6,578 bases of DNA. Source: 2-01-FULL-40-42 sp964349415 (GTDB lineage: Bacteria > Patescibacteriota > Microgenomatia > UBA1406 > GWC2-37-13). Shown piece after piece: positions 5,497-6,578 of this stretch (positions are counted from its first letter, which is position 1; each line of letters begins with the position of its first letter). The notes beneath the pieces are model-generated. The model saw nothing but the letters and a program-made list of their open reading frames with translations. It made no database searches and was not told the origin of the DNA. Made by a program: the position numbers and the translations under genes. The stretch covers positions 1 to 6,578 of the forward strand of contig CAYGGJ010000043.1 in the NCBI GenBank assembly GCA_964349415.1. Reading direction: 5' to 3'.

Positions 5497-6578
5497 ATGG
5501 CTTTATTTATTTGTTCAAACTGCGAATTCGGATCGGGATCATGGCTGGGAAGATGTCCCAACTGCGGAGAATGGAATACTCTGGTTGAAAGAGAATCTTC
5601 AAAATCGCGCGGAAAAAATCCTGTAGAAAAAAGCAAAATTACTTCTCTCTCAAAGGTCCACACTTATGTTTCCACCGCTCGTAAAAAAACAGGGATGTTT
5701 GAATTTGACAGAGTTCTCGGAGGTGGATTTGTACCGGGTGAAGTAGTTCTTCTCACCGGTGAACCAGGTATCGGGAAATCCACATTGCTTTTACAATCTC
5801 TCTCAAAACTTTCAACGGTCTACATCTCGGGTGAAGAGGCGGAACAACAGGTGAGAGAACGAGCGAAGCGACTGAAAGTAGATCTAAACACTCTCTTTTT
5901 TTCCGATAATGTCCAGGTTGAGGGAATAATTGCGAGCCTTGATGATCTGGATGAAAACATAGATGTAGTGGTGATTGATTCCATACAGACAGTTTATTCA
6001 AAAGATATAACCAGTCCTGCGGGAAGCATCAATCAGCTAAAGGAAGTTGCTAATAAATTAATCCCTTATGCTAAAAAACAGAAAATCGTTCTTATCTTCA
6101 TAGGCCATGTCACAAAAGGCGGAGATATTGCAGGACCCAAGACGCTTGAGCATCTTGTAGACTGCGTTGTATCGTTTGAAGGAGATAAGCTTTCACATTA
6201 TCGCATCATTAGAACTTCAAAAAATAGATATGGATCCTCGGACGAAATAGGAATTTTTGAAATGACTGAAAAAGGACTTGCTCAAGTCAACAATCCCTTA
6301 GCTTTCCTGGAAACAGGCGGGGACAATATTCCGGGAAAAACTATAGTAGGAGTGGCTGAAGGAAAAAGACCTCTTTTTTATGAAATTCAAACACTAGTTG
6401 CTCCTTCAAACCTACCGGTACCGCGCAGGGTCGTTAAGGGCGTGGATTACAATAAAGTACTTCTTCTTCTTGCGGTTATCCGAAAGCACATGTCTCTTCC
6501 CTTGGATAATTTTGATATCTATGTAAATGTAGTCGGAGGAGTACAGATCAGATCAACCGCAGCAGATCTCGGAATCAT
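5497..6578 (+). CDS. radA: DNA repair protein RadA (partial, C-terminus beyond window)
   Basis: RadA/Sms, the RecA-related ATPase/helicase that processes recombination intermediates and promotes branch migration. Translation from ATG 5497 gives 360 residues before the window ends; the family is about 450, so roughly 90 residues are missing. The N-terminal zinc finger is intact (C6-X2-C9-X10-C20-X2-C23). Walker A is GEPGIGKST (88-96), SGEEAEQQ lies at 111-118, and the Walker B region is VVVIDSIQT (157-165, D161). The RadA-specific KNRFG motif appears as KNRYG (242-246), a conservative Phe-to-Tyr change. The Lon-protease-like C-terminal domain begins about residue 265 and is cut off while still open. 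The start lies 3 nt after the argS stop with no strong Shine-Dalgarno (only AGAG at 5481-5484, 12 nt away), so translation may be coupled to argS. Confidence 0.96.
   Translation, partial: MALFICSNCEFGSGSWLGRCPNCGEWNTLVERESSKSRGKNPVEKSKITSLSKVHTYVSTARKKTGMFEFDRVLGGGFVPGEVVLLTGEPGIGKSTLLLQSLSKLSTVYISGEEAEQQVRERAKRLKVDLNTLFFSDNVQVEGIIASLDDLDENIDVVVIDSIQTVYSKDITSPAGSINQLKEVANKLIPYAKKQKIVLIFIGHVTKGGDIAGPKTLEHLVDCVVSFEGDKLSHYRIIRTSKNRYGSSDEIGIFEMTEKGLAQVNNPLAFLETGGDNIPGKTIVGVAEGKRPLFYEIQTLVAPSNLPVPRRVVKGVDYNKVLLLLAVIRKHMSLPLDNFDIYVNVVGGVQIRSTAADLGI

Noticed and set aside
5403..6001. Minus-strand open frames across the argS end and radA
   Set aside because: They overlap conserved argS and radA coding motifs and have no promoter, ribosome site or family resemblance.

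Overview
This window looks like a piece of a compact bacterial chromosome with moderately low GC (around 40% by eye). Genes are packed tightly on both strands, with gaps from a few bases to about 110 bases. I see no mobile elements, CRISPR array, rRNA or tRNA. The standard code fits every gene: no reading frame relies on in-frame TGA, and the deacetylase gene ends in TGA. Several genes seem to start at or within a base or two of their predicted transcription start. With the divergent ArgRS, this made me think of a Patescibacteria/CPR lineage, perhaps Microgenomates-like. That placement rests on impression and not on a search.

Layout, left to right: (1) a membrane sensor histidine kinase (+) with no response regulator in view. 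(2) Tail-to-tail with it, overlapping by 9 bp, a 377-residue cysteinyl-tRNA-synthetase-fold protein (-). It has no room for an anticodon-binding domain, and several of its motifs read more like the mycothiol cysteine ligase MshC than like CysRS. (3) Divergent from it across only 36 bp, a PIG-L family zinc deacetylase (+), the family of MshB and BshB. (4) A 58-60 residue proline-rich, charged small ORF (+). (5) Convergent with it, a small four-helix membrane protein of unknown function (-). (6) Divergent from that, arginyl-tRNA synthetase argS (+). (7) Three bases after argS, the DNA repair/recombination ATPase radA (+), cut off by the window end.

The most interesting unit is the divergent pair at 1218-3092. 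In mycothiol synthesis a PIG-L deacetylase (MshB) frees the amine of a glucosamine conjugate, and a CysRS-derived ligase (MshC) then joins cysteine to that amine. Finding a truncated, MshC-like CysRS homologue back to back with a PIG-L deacetylase, with both apparent promoters inside 36 bp, suggests a possible low-molecular-weight thiol pathway or another amine-cysteinylation pathway. This is a hypothesis. The protein also keeps CysRS features, including the fourth zinc ligand, and could be the cell's only, shortened CysRS.

argS and radA look like ordinary housekeeping genes in one transcription unit. The histidine kinase, the small ORF and the small membrane protein have no clear functional link to their neighbours.
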